From positions 62,001 through 126,000 of the forward strand of contig DAISJM010000001.1 of assembly GCA_036821485.1 (NCBI GenBank): a stretch of DNA of 64,000 nucleotides, read 5' to 3'. Of this stretch, positions 1 to 7,713 are shown one piece after another. The translations under genes were made by a program, and so were the position numbers. Under the pieces are notes generated by a model. It did no database searches, had not been told where the DNA came from, and saw only the letters and a list, made by a program, of their open reading frames with translations. The first letter of the stretch is position 1; every line of letters begins with the position of its first letter. The stretch is from DAISJM01 sp036821485 (lineage in GTDB: Bacteria; Verrucomicrobiota; Kiritimatiellia; CAIQIC01; JAGNIJ01).

Positions 1-1697
1 ACATGGGCGACGGCATCCGGATCGTGAACGCCGGATCGAATTCCATAGGCGGCAGCCTGGGTGCGTCGCGGAATTTTATCTCCGGCAACAACGGTGACGG
101 CATCCAGATCGGCACCAACGCGCACTTCAACACGGTACTGAACAACTATGTAGGCGTGGATACGAATGGGGTGAGGGCGCGGCCGAATGCCGGGGAGGGG
201 GTGTTTATCTTCCAATCGACGTTCAACACCATCGGCACCAATTTGGCGGGTAACGTGCTGTCGGGTAACCAGGGCAGCGGGGTGAAAATTTCGGACTCGC
301 CGCAGTGCCGCGAGAATACGGTCGGGGGCAACAGGATCGGCACGGATGTGGCGGGCACATTCCGTCTCGGCAATAGCGACAACGGGGTTACCATTTACGG
401 GTCGCCGAGCAACAGGATTGGTGGCGCCTTCCAGCGCAATACGATTTCCGGCAACGACAAGAGCGGTATACAAATCGAGGGTGCCGGGGCTGAAGGCAAC
501 AAGGTGTTCGACAATGCGATCGGCGTAGATGACTTCGGCGCGAGTGTGATCAGCAACGGGATGGATGGGGTGTCCGTTTTCGACGCGGCGAGGACCAGCA
601 TTGGTGGGGCCGGCGTGTTCGGCAACGACATCGGCGGCAACGGGCGGTATGGCGTGTTGTTGAATGGCCTCGGTGCCTTCGGTAATCGGGTGCAGGGCAA
701 CCGTGTCGGAGTGAACGGCGTGGGGGCGGCGATGCCCAACGGCCACAGCGGGGTGGTCTGTCACAACGCGGCCAACAACAATCTGATTGGCAGCACGAAT
801 TCGAGTGAAGGCAATGTGATTGCCTATAACTCGGAGTACGGCGTGCTGTTGCTCACCACGTCGGCTACGAACAACGCCGTACTGGGGAACTCGATTCACG
901 ACAACCGGAACCTGGGCATCGAGATTGGCCTGGACGGTGTGACGGCGAACGACAGCCTGGATGCGGATGACGGCGCGAATGGCCTGCAGAACTACCCGGT
1001 GATCCATAGCGCGACGACGGGCAGTGTGTACATGGGCGGCACGTTGGGCAGCAAGCCGCTGACGACCTACCGCGTGGAATGCTTTCTCAATACCAACAAC
1101 ACCATCTATGGCGTTGGCGAAGGACAGGTCTATCTCGGGTATACCAACCTTACGACAGCGGCGGACGGCAGCGTCAGCAATTGCTTCATCATCACCTTCT
1201 CGTACGCGGCCAAGACGGGGCAGTACGTGACGGCGACGGCGACCGATCCGTTCGGCAATACGTCCGAATTTTCGCCGTGGGTGGAGATTCTGCCGAACGA
1301 CGTGTATGACGCCGACGGCGACGGCATGCCGGGAGCGTGGGAGACGGACCACGGGCTCGATCCAAATGACCGGACGGGCGATGAGGGAGCGACGGGCGAT
1401 CCGGATGTGGACGATGTGGGGAACTATGAGGAATACGTTGCGGACACGGACCCGCACAACGAGAGTAACTACCTGCACATCGTGGTCTTCCAGCACCCAA
1501 GCAATAGCGTGGTGACCTTTACGTCCACCAACACTCGCTACTATCTTGTACAGGTTGCGACGAACGTCCAGCCCGAGGGGTACTGGACGAATCTGTATAC
1601 GACGGCCATTCCGGGCGCGAACGGCACGACGACGACGAACGAGCCCGGCGAGTGGACGAATCGGTTTTACCGTGTGAAAGTGCAACTGACGCCGTAG
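1..1697 (+). CDS. Right-handed parallel beta-helix surface protein (5' partial)
   Basis: The reading frame is open to the left edge, so the N-terminus lies outside the window. Residues 1-310 or so consist of repeated short strands with recurrent GN-x-I-G and N-x-I-G-G motifs, the pattern of PbH1 parallel beta-helix repeats found in secreted polysaccharide-binding or lyase-like proteins. The C-terminal part has an Asp-rich DADGDGMPGAWE segment followed by a GNYEEYVADTDP motif and a short beta-rich tail. The same architecture ends the two large subtilases in this window, so it is probably a surface or secretion-associated module. No catalytic residues can be assigned. It ends 24 bp before the molybdenum hydroxylase operon and is probably unrelated to it. 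Confidence 0.8.
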   Translation, partial: MGDGIRIVNAGSNSIGGSLGASRNFISGNNGDGIQIGTNAHFNTVLNNYVGVDTNGVRARPNAGEGVFIFQSTFNTIGTNLAGNVLSGNQGSGVKISDSPQCRENTVGGNRIGTDVAGTFRLGNSDNGVTIYGSPSNRIGGAFQRNTISGNDKSGIQIEGAGAEGNKVFDNAIGVDDFGASVISNGMDGVSVFDAARTSIGGAGVFGNDIGGNGRYGVLLNGLGAFGNRVQGNRVGVNGVGAAMPNGHSGVVCHNAANNNLIGSTNSSEGNVIAYNSEYGVLLLTTSATNNAVLGNSIHDNRNLGIEIGLDGVTANDSLDADDGANGLQNYPVIHSATTGSVYMGGTLGSKPLTTYRVECFLNTNNTIYGVGEGQVYLGYTNLTTAADGSVSNCFIITFSYAAKTGQYVTATATDPFGNTSEFSPWVEILPNDVYDADGDGMPGAWETDHGLDPNDRTGDEGATGDPDVDDVGNYEEYVADTDPHNESNYLHIVVFQHPSNSVVTFTSTNTRYYLVQVATNVQPEGYWTNLYTTAIPGANGTTTTNEPGEWTNRFYRVKVQLTP

Positions 1698-1721
1698 AGT
1701 GCTGCGAAGGAGAATGCCTGC

Positions 1722-2567
1722 ATGAGAATCACCGACTTCCATCGGCCGGGCTCCCTGCAAGAAGCCCGGGCGATCCTGAAACGACTTGGGCCCGGCGGCC
1801 TGCCCGTCGCGGGGGGAACCTCGCTTGTGTTCACCAGCGAGAAGGATGAGAAGGTTGCCGTGGATATCAACCGGCTCGGGCTGGAAGGCATCCGGCGGGT
1901 GAACGATGAGTTCCATATCGGCGCGGCCACCCGGCTCGTAGCCTTGCAGAAGCATCACGAAGCGGGCTGGGTGCTCGACCGCGTGGCGGTACATCTCGCC
2001 TCGCAGCAGATACGGAACATGTCCACGCTGGGCGGCAATATTGCGCGCGTGTTTCCGTGGGCCGATTTCCCGGTGGCCCTGCTCGCGCTCGGCGCGGTGA
2101 TGGTGGTCATGGGCGATGCCGAACGCGGCATACCTGCAGACGAATTCTTCTCCTCACAGCCCGCGCGGCTGTTCCAGTCGGGTGACCTGCTGGCGGCGGT
2201 GAAGATTCCAGCGCTGGGCGCCGGGCAGGGCTTCGGTTACTCCAAACAGACACAGACCTCGATGGGGTTCAGCCTGGTCACGGCGGCGGCGATGCTGGAG
2301 GTGGATGGCTCGACGGTGAAGAGCGCGCGCGTGGCGGTGGGTGCAGGTGTGCCGTTTCCGTGCCGGGTGGCGGCGGTGGAGCAGGCGATCATCGGCAAGC
2401 GCGGCAACGAGCAAGCGTTCAAGGACGCCGCCGCGGCCGGCATGGCGGGGCTCAAGTTCAAGAGCGGCGCGGATATGTCCGAGGAGTTCATCGGGCACCT
2501 TGCGCAGGTGGCCGTGGCAGACGCACTGACCGAGGCCTGGACATTGGCGAAGGGAGGCCCGTCATGA
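1722..2567 (+). CDS. Molybdenum hydroxylase FAD-binding subunit (xanthine dehydrogenase family), copy 1
   Basis: A 281-residue FAD-binding medium subunit of the xanthine dehydrogenase/CO dehydrogenase family. It passes electrons from the 2Fe-2S subunit to an acceptor. The N-terminal flavin loop PVAGGTSLV (about residues 27-35) and the second FAD motif in STLGGNIARVFPWADFP (about 100-116) are visible. Its length is normal for a separately encoded FAD subunit. An AAGGAG ribosome binding site sits 9 bp before the ATG at 1722. It overlaps the next gene by 4 bp (ATGA), so the subunits are translationally coupled. With the downstream 2Fe-2S and Mo subunits it forms a complete heterotrimer. Next to adenine deaminase, a purine substrate is plausible but not proven. 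Confidence 0.93.
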   Translation: MRITDFHRPGSLQEARAILKRLGPGGLPVAGGTSLVFTSEKDEKVAVDINRLGLEGIRRVNDEFHIGAATRLVALQKHHEAGWVLDRVAVHLASQQIRNMSTLGGNIARVFPWADFPVALLALGAVMVVMGDAERGIPADEFFSSQPARLFQSGDLLAAVKIPALGAGQGFGYSKQTQTSMGFSLVTAAAMLEVDGSTVKSARVAVGAGVPFPCRVAAVEQAIIGKRGNEQAFKDAAAAGMAGLKFKSGADMSEEFIGHLAQVAVADALTEAWTLAKGGPS

Positions 2568-3046
2568 GCGCCCTCAAGAAGATCACGCTGACGATCAATG
2601 GCAAAAAGAAGGAGTTCGAGGTCGCTCCGCACGAGAAGCTGGTGAAGCTGCTCCGGCGCGCGGGTTACAAGGGGACGAAGGAGGGATGCGACGAGGGAAC
2701 CTGTGGTGCGTGCACCGTCATCATGGATGGCAAGGCCGTGTTCTCGTGCATCACCTTCGCATTTCTCGCCGATGGCCGTGACATCCAGACGATCGAAGGC
2801 ATGGGCGATTTCGACAAACCACATCCGCTGCAGTCGGCGCTGGTGGAAGAGGGCGCGGTGCAATGCGGCTACTGCATCCCGGGCACGATTCTCTCGGCCG
2901 AAGCACTGATGAAAGAGATTCCGGAGCCTACGGACGAGGATATTCGGACACACATGGACGGCAATTTTTGCCGGTGCACGGGCTACGAAAAAATATGGGT
3001 GGCGCTCCGTAAAGTTATTGCGGAGAAGAAAAGCTCTAAGCCCTAA
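2564..3046 (+). CDS. Molybdenum hydroxylase 2Fe-2S subunit, copy 1
   Basis: A 160-residue small subunit carrying two 2Fe-2S clusters. The plant-ferredoxin-type cluster is ligated by C42, C47, C50 and C62. The second, helical-domain cluster uses C101, C104, C136 and C138 in the CGYC and CRCTGY motifs. All eight cysteines are present, so the subunit should be functional. The start at 2564 is set by the ATGA overlap with the FAD subunit and a GGGAGG ribosome binding site. It transfers electrons from the Mo centre to FAD. Confidence 0.94.
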   Translation: MSALKKITLTINGKKKEFEVAPHEKLVKLLRRAGYKGTKEGCDEGTCGACTVIMDGKAVFSCITFAFLADGRDIQTIEGMGDFDKPHPLQSALVEEGAVQCGYCIPGTILSAEALMKEIPEPTDEDIRTHMDGNFCRCTGYEKIWVALRKVIAEKKSSKP

Positions 3047-3063
3047 ACTCTAAACAAGCTCCA

Positions 3064-3429
3064 ATGACCGAAAGTTCAAAGAAGAAAACGTACGATCTTG
3101 AAGATCGCACATTTGAGTTTGCACGGCGGGTACGGGTGTTTGTGAGGGGTTTGCCGAAAACCGTTTCGACCATCGAGGACGCAAAACAGTTGGTCCGTTC
3201 CTCGGGGTCCGTGGGTGCCAACTACATCGAGGCGTGTGAGGCTCTCAGCAAGAAGGATTTTGTGATGCGGATCAAGATATCGCGCAAGGAAGCCAAGGAG
3301 TCCTGTTTTTGGCTTCGACTGCTGCACGTGGACGGGCACGTGACCTTGGCGAAAGAGCGGGATGCCCTAGTGCAGGAATCGGCCGAGTTGACGAAGATAT
3401 TCGGAGCCATCGTGACCAAGGCGGGATGA
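3064..3429 (+). CDS. Four-helix-bundle protein (23S rRNA intervening-sequence protein family)
   Basis: A 121-residue protein of the S23/four-helix-bundle family, recognised by the F-x-x-R-V-R-x-F pattern, the SSGSVGANYIEA motif (about residues 48-59) and the ISRKEAKES-FWL segment. Family members were first noticed as ORFs in 23S rRNA intervening sequences but are now found as stand-alone genes of unknown role in many genomes. Here it sits between the small and large subunits of a molybdenum hydroxylase, 17 bp after the former. It may therefore be a passenger inserted into the operon rather than a working part of the enzyme. Confidence 0.85.
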   Translation: MTESSKKKTYDLEDRTFEFARRVRVFVRGLPKTVSTIEDAKQLVRSSGSVGANYIEACEALSKKDFVMRIKISRKEAKESCFWLRLLHVDGHVTLAKERDALVQESAELTKIFGAIVTKAG

Positions 3430-3432
3430 TGT

Positions 3433-3500
3433 TGGTGCATTGGAATCTTGGTGTTTGGAGCTTATTTAGGATTTCGAGCTTAGCGCTTGGAGTTTGATGG
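3433..3500. repeat. Intergenic repeat-like stretch before the Mo subunit
   Basis: This short gap has the wording TTGGTG-x-TTGGAGCTT followed by CGAGCTTAGCGCTTGGAG. The style matches low-complexity TTGGTGCTTGG intergenic repeats, another example of which lies at 42452-42545. It follows the four-helix-bundle gene and, with it, looks like material inserted between two subunit genes of one enzyme. Confidence 0.35.
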
Positions 3501-3513
3501 TGAGGAGGCTGTT

Positions 3514-5844
3514 ATGTCGAAGAGAACATTCAATGTTGTCGCCCACTCCGTGAAGAAGGTCGATGCCCTGGCCCTTGCGCTCGGCAAGCCGAAGTTCGTG
3601 TCGGACTTTAAGCCGGACGATGCGCTGGTGGTGAAGTTTCTGTGGAGCCCGCACGCACACGCGGTCATCACGTCGATCGATATCAGCGCGGCGGAGAAGA
3701 TGCCCGGCGTCGCCTGCGTGCTGTATCACGGCAACGTGCCGCGTATTCCGCACACCACGGCGGGCCAGGGATTTCCCGAGCCGTCGCCGTATGACACGTT
3801 CATGTTTGATCGCAAGGTCCGCTTTGTGGGCGATCGCGTGGCGGCCGTCGCAGCGGTGTCGGATGACGTGGCGGAGGCCGCGCTGGCGGCAATCAGGGTG
3901 GAGTACAAGGTGCTCGAGCCGGTGCTGTCGATCGAGGCGGCGCTGAAGGAAGGGTCACCGGTCATTCACGATGAGCCCGAGGCGCACGCGGCGATTCCGG
4001 TGCCGTACGAACCGCAGAAGAACATCGCAGCCCGTGTGGGGATGGATCACGGCGACTTGGCGAAGGGTATGGCCGAAGCGGACGCGAAGTTGGACTACTC
4101 GTATTACAGCCACTACGCGCAGCACACGCCGATTGAGCCACACGTTTCGATGGCGCACATGGATTCCGACGACCGGCTGGTGATCACGACCAGCACGCAG
4201 GTGCCGTTCCATGTCCGTCGCATCGTGGCGCAGTGCCTCGAAATTCCGGTGCAGAAGATTCGTGTCATCAAACCCCGCATCGGCGGCGGCTTCGGCACGA
4301 AGCAGGAGATTCTTCTCGAGGACGTGGTCGGGATGATGGCGCTGCGGACGAAAAAACCTTGCTTCATCATGCTCTCGCGCGAAGAGGAGTTCATCAGCAG
4401 CCGTACGCGGCATCCGGAGCTGATGCGCGTTCGCGTTGGGGCCAAGAAAGACGGGACGATTACGGCGATCGGATTGGACTGCGTGTCCAACACGGGAGCC
4501 TACGGCTCGCACGCGCTGACCGTGGTCTGCAACAGCGGCAGCAAGATACTTCCGCTGTACAAGGCGGCGAACATCCATTTCATGGGCCGGGCGGTTTACA
4601 CGAATCTGCCGGTGGGCGGCGCGTACCGCGGCTATGGGGCGACGCAATCCAGCTTTGCGATCGATTGCGCGATGGACGAAATCGCTGAGGCGATCGGCAT
4701 GGACCCGCTGGAGTTCCGGGTGAAGAATCACATCCACAGCGGCGACACGTCGCCGGTCTTCGCCGCGCTCGGCGAAGGCAAGGCGGGCGTGGAGCAGAGC
4801 ATCGGCAGTTGCGAGTTGGACCGGTGCATCAAGCTCGGCGCGCGCGAGATCGGCTGGAAGAAGCGGAAGGACTGGCGGCAGAAGAAGGGCCGCTTCCGTC
4901 GGGGGCTCGGCGTGGCCTGCCTCATGCAGGGCTCGAGCATTCCGGAAATCGACATGGGCGCGGCCTCGCTCAAGATGAACGAGGACGGTTCATTCAATCT
5001 GCTGATCGGCGCGACCGATCTCGGCACGGGCAGCGACACGGTGCTGGCGCAGATTGCCGCCGAGGCGCTTGGGACGGTCACCGAGAAGATCGTGGTGTAT
5101 TCGTCCGATACCGACATGACGCCGTTCGACGTCGGCGCGTATGCATCGAGCACAACATACCTGAGCGGTTCGGCTGTGCTGGATGCCGCGCAGAAGGTGA
5201 AGAAGCAGATCCTTGGCGTGGCGGCGGAGATACTCGGCTGCAAGCCTGCGGACCTCGTGGCGGCAGATCAGAAGGTCACCACGAAGGACGGGTCGAAGTC
5301 GGTGACGTACTCCGAGGTCGCGCTGCATTCGCTGTACGCGGCCAACCAGTTCCAGATCGCGGCGATCTCGTCGCACATCACGCACAAGTCGCCGCCTCCG
5401 TTCTCGGCGCATTTTGCCGAGGTGGAGGTCGACACCGAAACCGGCAAGGTGACGGTGATCAAGTACGTGGCCGCGGTGGATTGCGGCACGGCGATCAACC
5501 CGAAGCTGGCCGAAGGCCAGACCGAGGGCGGCGTGATGAACGGAATCAGTTTTGCGCTGACGGAGGAGTATCTCTTCTCGTCCAAGGGCAAGATGCTGAA
5601 CGACTCGTTCCTCGGCTACCGGATCTTCTCGATGCGCGACAAGCCGGAGCTCAAGACGATCCTCGTCCCGAGCTACGAAAAGACCGGTCCGTACGGCGCC
5701 AAGAGCGTGTCGGAGATCTGCATCAACGGTCCGATGCCGGCCATTGCCAACGCGATCTACAATGCCGTGGGCGTTCGTTTGTACCAGGCGCCGTTCACCG
5801 CGGAGAAAGTCTGGCGCGGCATGCAGCATAACAAGCAGGGGTAG
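3514..5844 (+). CDS. Molybdenum hydroxylase molybdopterin-binding subunit, copy 1
   Basis: A 776-residue catalytic subunit of the xanthine dehydrogenase superfamily. It hydroxylates an aromatic N-heterocycle or aldehyde with water at a Mo-pterin centre. The Mo-cofactor motif GGGFGTKQE lies at about residue 256, an ATDLGTGSDT segment corresponds to the usual G-Q-G-x-x-T loop, and the C-terminal motif GAKSVSE supplies the expected catalytic Glu (E734). The start at 3514 is preferred because GAGGAGG lies 5 bp upstream. An in-frame TTG nine codons earlier has no such site. The C-terminal Glu motif reads SVSE rather than the usual GVGE, and the fingerprints differ from the second copy at 21-23.5 kb, so the two enzymes probably use different substrates. 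It is followed 15 bp later by adenine deaminase. Confidence 0.92.
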   Translation: MSKRTFNVVAHSVKKVDALALALGKPKFVSDFKPDDALVVKFLWSPHAHAVITSIDISAAEKMPGVACVLYHGNVPRIPHTTAGQGFPEPSPYDTFMFDRKVRFVGDRVAAVAAVSDDVAEAALAAIRVEYKVLEPVLSIEAALKEGSPVIHDEPEAHAAIPVPYEPQKNIAARVGMDHGDLAKGMAEADAKLDYSYYSHYAQHTPIEPHVSMAHMDSDDRLVITTSTQVPFHVRRIVAQCLEIPVQKIRVIKPRIGGGFGTKQEILLEDVVGMMALRTKKPCFIMLSREEEFISSRTRHPELMRVRVGAKKDGTITAIGLDCVSNTGAYGSHALTVVCNSGSKILPLYKAANIHFMGRAVYTNLPVGGAYRGYGATQSSFAIDCAMDEIAEAIGMDPLEFRVKNHIHSGDTSPVFAALGEGKAGVEQSIGSCELDRCIKLGAREIGWKKRKDWRQKKGRFRRGLGVACLMQGSSIPEIDMGAASLKMNEDGSFNLLIGATDLGTGSDTVLAQIAAEALGTVTEKIVVYSSDTDMTPFDVGAYASSTTYLSGSAVLDAAQKVKKQILGVAAEILGCKPADLVAADQKVTTKDGSKSVTYSEVALHSLYAANQFQIAAISSHITHKSPPPFSAHFAEVEVDTETGKVTVIKYVAAVDCGTAINPKLAEGQTEGGVMNGISFALTEEYLFSSKGKMLNDSFLGYRIFSMRDKPELKTILVPSYEKTGPYGAKSVSEICINGPMPAIANAIYNAVGVRLYQAPFTAEKVWRGMQHNKQG

Positions 5845-5859
5845 TGTCGGGGCTCGATC

Positions 5860-7566
5860 ATGGATTCGACCATCATCGCGGCAGCACACGGAGAAATCCC
5901 GTGTGACCTGTTGCTGCGCAACGCCAACCTGGTCAATGTATTCTCCGGCGATATCCAACAGGCTGATGTCGCCGTCTTTGGCGGGCGCATTGCCGGATTC
6001 GGCGACTATGCGGCGCGGGCTTCGGTGGATCTTGAAGGCCGCTATCTGTGCCCGGGGTTCATTGACGCGCACGTGCATCTCGAGAGTGGCATGGTCACCG
6101 TGCCGGAGTTCGCGCGGGCCGTGGTGCCGCGCGGCACGACGACGGTAGTTGCCGATCCGCATGAAATGGCGAACGTCTTCGGTCTCGACGGTGTGCGGTA
6201 CATTCTTGAAACGAGCGAAGGGCTGCCGCTGCGCGTTTTCGTGATGGTGCCTTCCTGTGTGCCCGCGACGGACATGGAAACTTCCGGCGCACGGCTCACG
6301 GCTGACGATTTTGGACTGCTGTTCAACCACACCCGCGTGCTCGGCCTGGCGGAGATGATGAATTATCCGGGCGTGATTCACCGCGATGCGGACGTCATGA
6401 ACAAGCTTGCCGCGGCGGGCTACCGGCCGATTGACGGCCACGCGCCGGGAATGTCCGGACGCGATCTTGCGGCTTATGTCGCAGCAGGCATTGGTTCAGA
6501 TCACGAATGCACGCAGGTGGACGAGGCGCGGGAGAAGCTGGCGCAGGGGCTTCACATCATGATCCGGGAGGGTACCTCGGAACGTAATCTCGAGACACTG
6601 CTGCCGCTGGTCAACGGGCGCAATTCGATCCATTGCAGCTTCTGCACCGATGACCGGCATCCGGCGGACCTGCTGGCGGAGGGCAGCATCAACTATCTCG
6701 TGAAACGGGCGGTGGAACTGGGGCTGGACCCGATGACGGCGGTTCAGATGGCGACAATCAACACGGCCCGCTACTTTGGCCTGCGGCGCATCGGCGCGAT
6801 CGCGCCCGGCTATTGCGCGGATATGCTCGTGGTGGATGACCTCAAGGCGTTCAACATCAACGAGGTCTACAGCGGCGGGGTGAAGGTCGCCGAGCAGCAT
6901 CGTTATCTAGCGCCGGCTGTCCCGGCGCGACCCAGCGCGTTGCGCAGTTCGGTCAACGTGGACTGGATGGCTCTTGATTTCAGGATTCCTGCGGCCGACT
7001 CGAGCCGCAAGGCTCGGGTGATCGGGCTGGTGCCTAACCAGATTGTCACGCAGTCCCTAATCGAGGATATGGCGGTGGTGAACGGGGAGATATCCGCCGA
7101 TCCCTCGCGCGACATTCTGAAGATTGCCGTGGCCGAGCGGCACATGGCGTCGGGCCGGCTGGGCATTGGTCTGGTGAAAGGATTCGGGCTGAAGAAGGGT
7201 GCGCTCGCATCGAGCGTGGCGCACGATTCGCACAACATCATTGTGGTTGGCGCGAATGATCAGGACATGATGACGGCGGTGGTGGAGGTTGCGCGCATGC
7301 GTGGTGGCCAGGTCGTTGTGGCGGACAATGAGGTAAAGACGTCCCTGCCGCTGCCCATTGCAGGCCTGATGTCCGATCTGCCTCTGGAGGAAGTCGGCCG
7401 TCGTATCGACGAGATGAATGCCGCCGCCCATAAGCTTGGCTGCACGCTGCCGGATCCCTTCATGACCCTGTCCTTCCTTGCGCTCCCGGTCATTCCTGAA
7501 CTGAAGGTCACCGACAAGGGCCTTGTCGATGTGAAGCAGTTCCAGATCGTTCCTCTGCTGGTGTGA
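5860..7566 (+). CDS. ade: Adenine deaminase
   Basis: A 568-residue amidohydrolase-superfamily enzyme of the Ade/AdeC type, converting adenine to hypoxanthine and ammonia. The metal-binding motif PGFIDAHVHLESGM (about residues 66-79) is followed by ADPHE, GHAPG, SDHE and CTDDRHPADLL, the usual set of His, Asp and Glu ligands. The C-terminal domain has the typical GLKKGALASSVAHDSHN segment and ends near LALPVIPELKVTDKGLVD. Its length matches the family. It is the last gene of the first Mo hydroxylase operon, so adenine is the one purine substrate that can be named with confidence. Its hypoxanthine product is a natural substrate for a xanthine-dehydrogenase-type hydroxylase. Confidence 0.95.
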   Translation: MDSTIIAAAHGEIPCDLLLRNANLVNVFSGDIQQADVAVFGGRIAGFGDYAARASVDLEGRYLCPGFIDAHVHLESGMVTVPEFARAVVPRGTTTVVADPHEMANVFGLDGVRYILETSEGLPLRVFVMVPSCVPATDMETSGARLTADDFGLLFNHTRVLGLAEMMNYPGVIHRDADVMNKLAAAGYRPIDGHAPGMSGRDLAAYVAAGIGSDHECTQVDEAREKLAQGLHIMIREGTSERNLETLLPLVNGRNSIHCSFCTDDRHPADLLAEGSINYLVKRAVELGLDPMTAVQMATINTARYFGLRRIGAIAPGYCADMLVVDDLKAFNINEVYSGGVKVAEQHRYLAPAVPARPSALRSSVNVDWMALDFRIPAADSSRKARVIGLVPNQIVTQSLIEDMAVVNGEISADPSRDILKIAVAERHMASGRLGIGLVKGFGLKKGALASSVAHDSHNIIVVGANDQDMMTAVVEVARMRGGQVVVADNEVKTSLPLPIAGLMSDLPLEEVGRRIDEMNAAAHKLGCTLPDPFMTLSFLALPVIPELKVTDKGLVDVKQFQIVPLLV

Positions 7567-7706
7567 GGTAGGGACGAGCGGCTCGCTCGTCCGGAAGAGC
7601 GGACGGGCCGGCGGCCCGTCCCTACCAGTGACAAAGAAGAACTGCTCGGCCCGCCTTCGCAACATTCCGGCGTGGCAAGAGAGCCGTCCCTACCAACGAC
7701 GAAGAG
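7567..7706. repeat. GGTAGGGAC-type hairpin cluster
   Basis: Two perfect 9-bp stem-loops occur in a row, 7572-7592 (GGACGAGCG stem) and 7601-7621 (GGACGGGCC stem). They are bracketed by the inverted words GGTAGGGAC and GTCCCTACC. A related phrase CGTCCCTACCAACGACGAAGAG at about 7685 recurs at 20966-20987. The cluster separates two convergent genes and may also act as a bidirectional transcription stop, but no T-tract is present. Confidence 0.6.
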
Positions 7707-7713
7707 GATTCCG

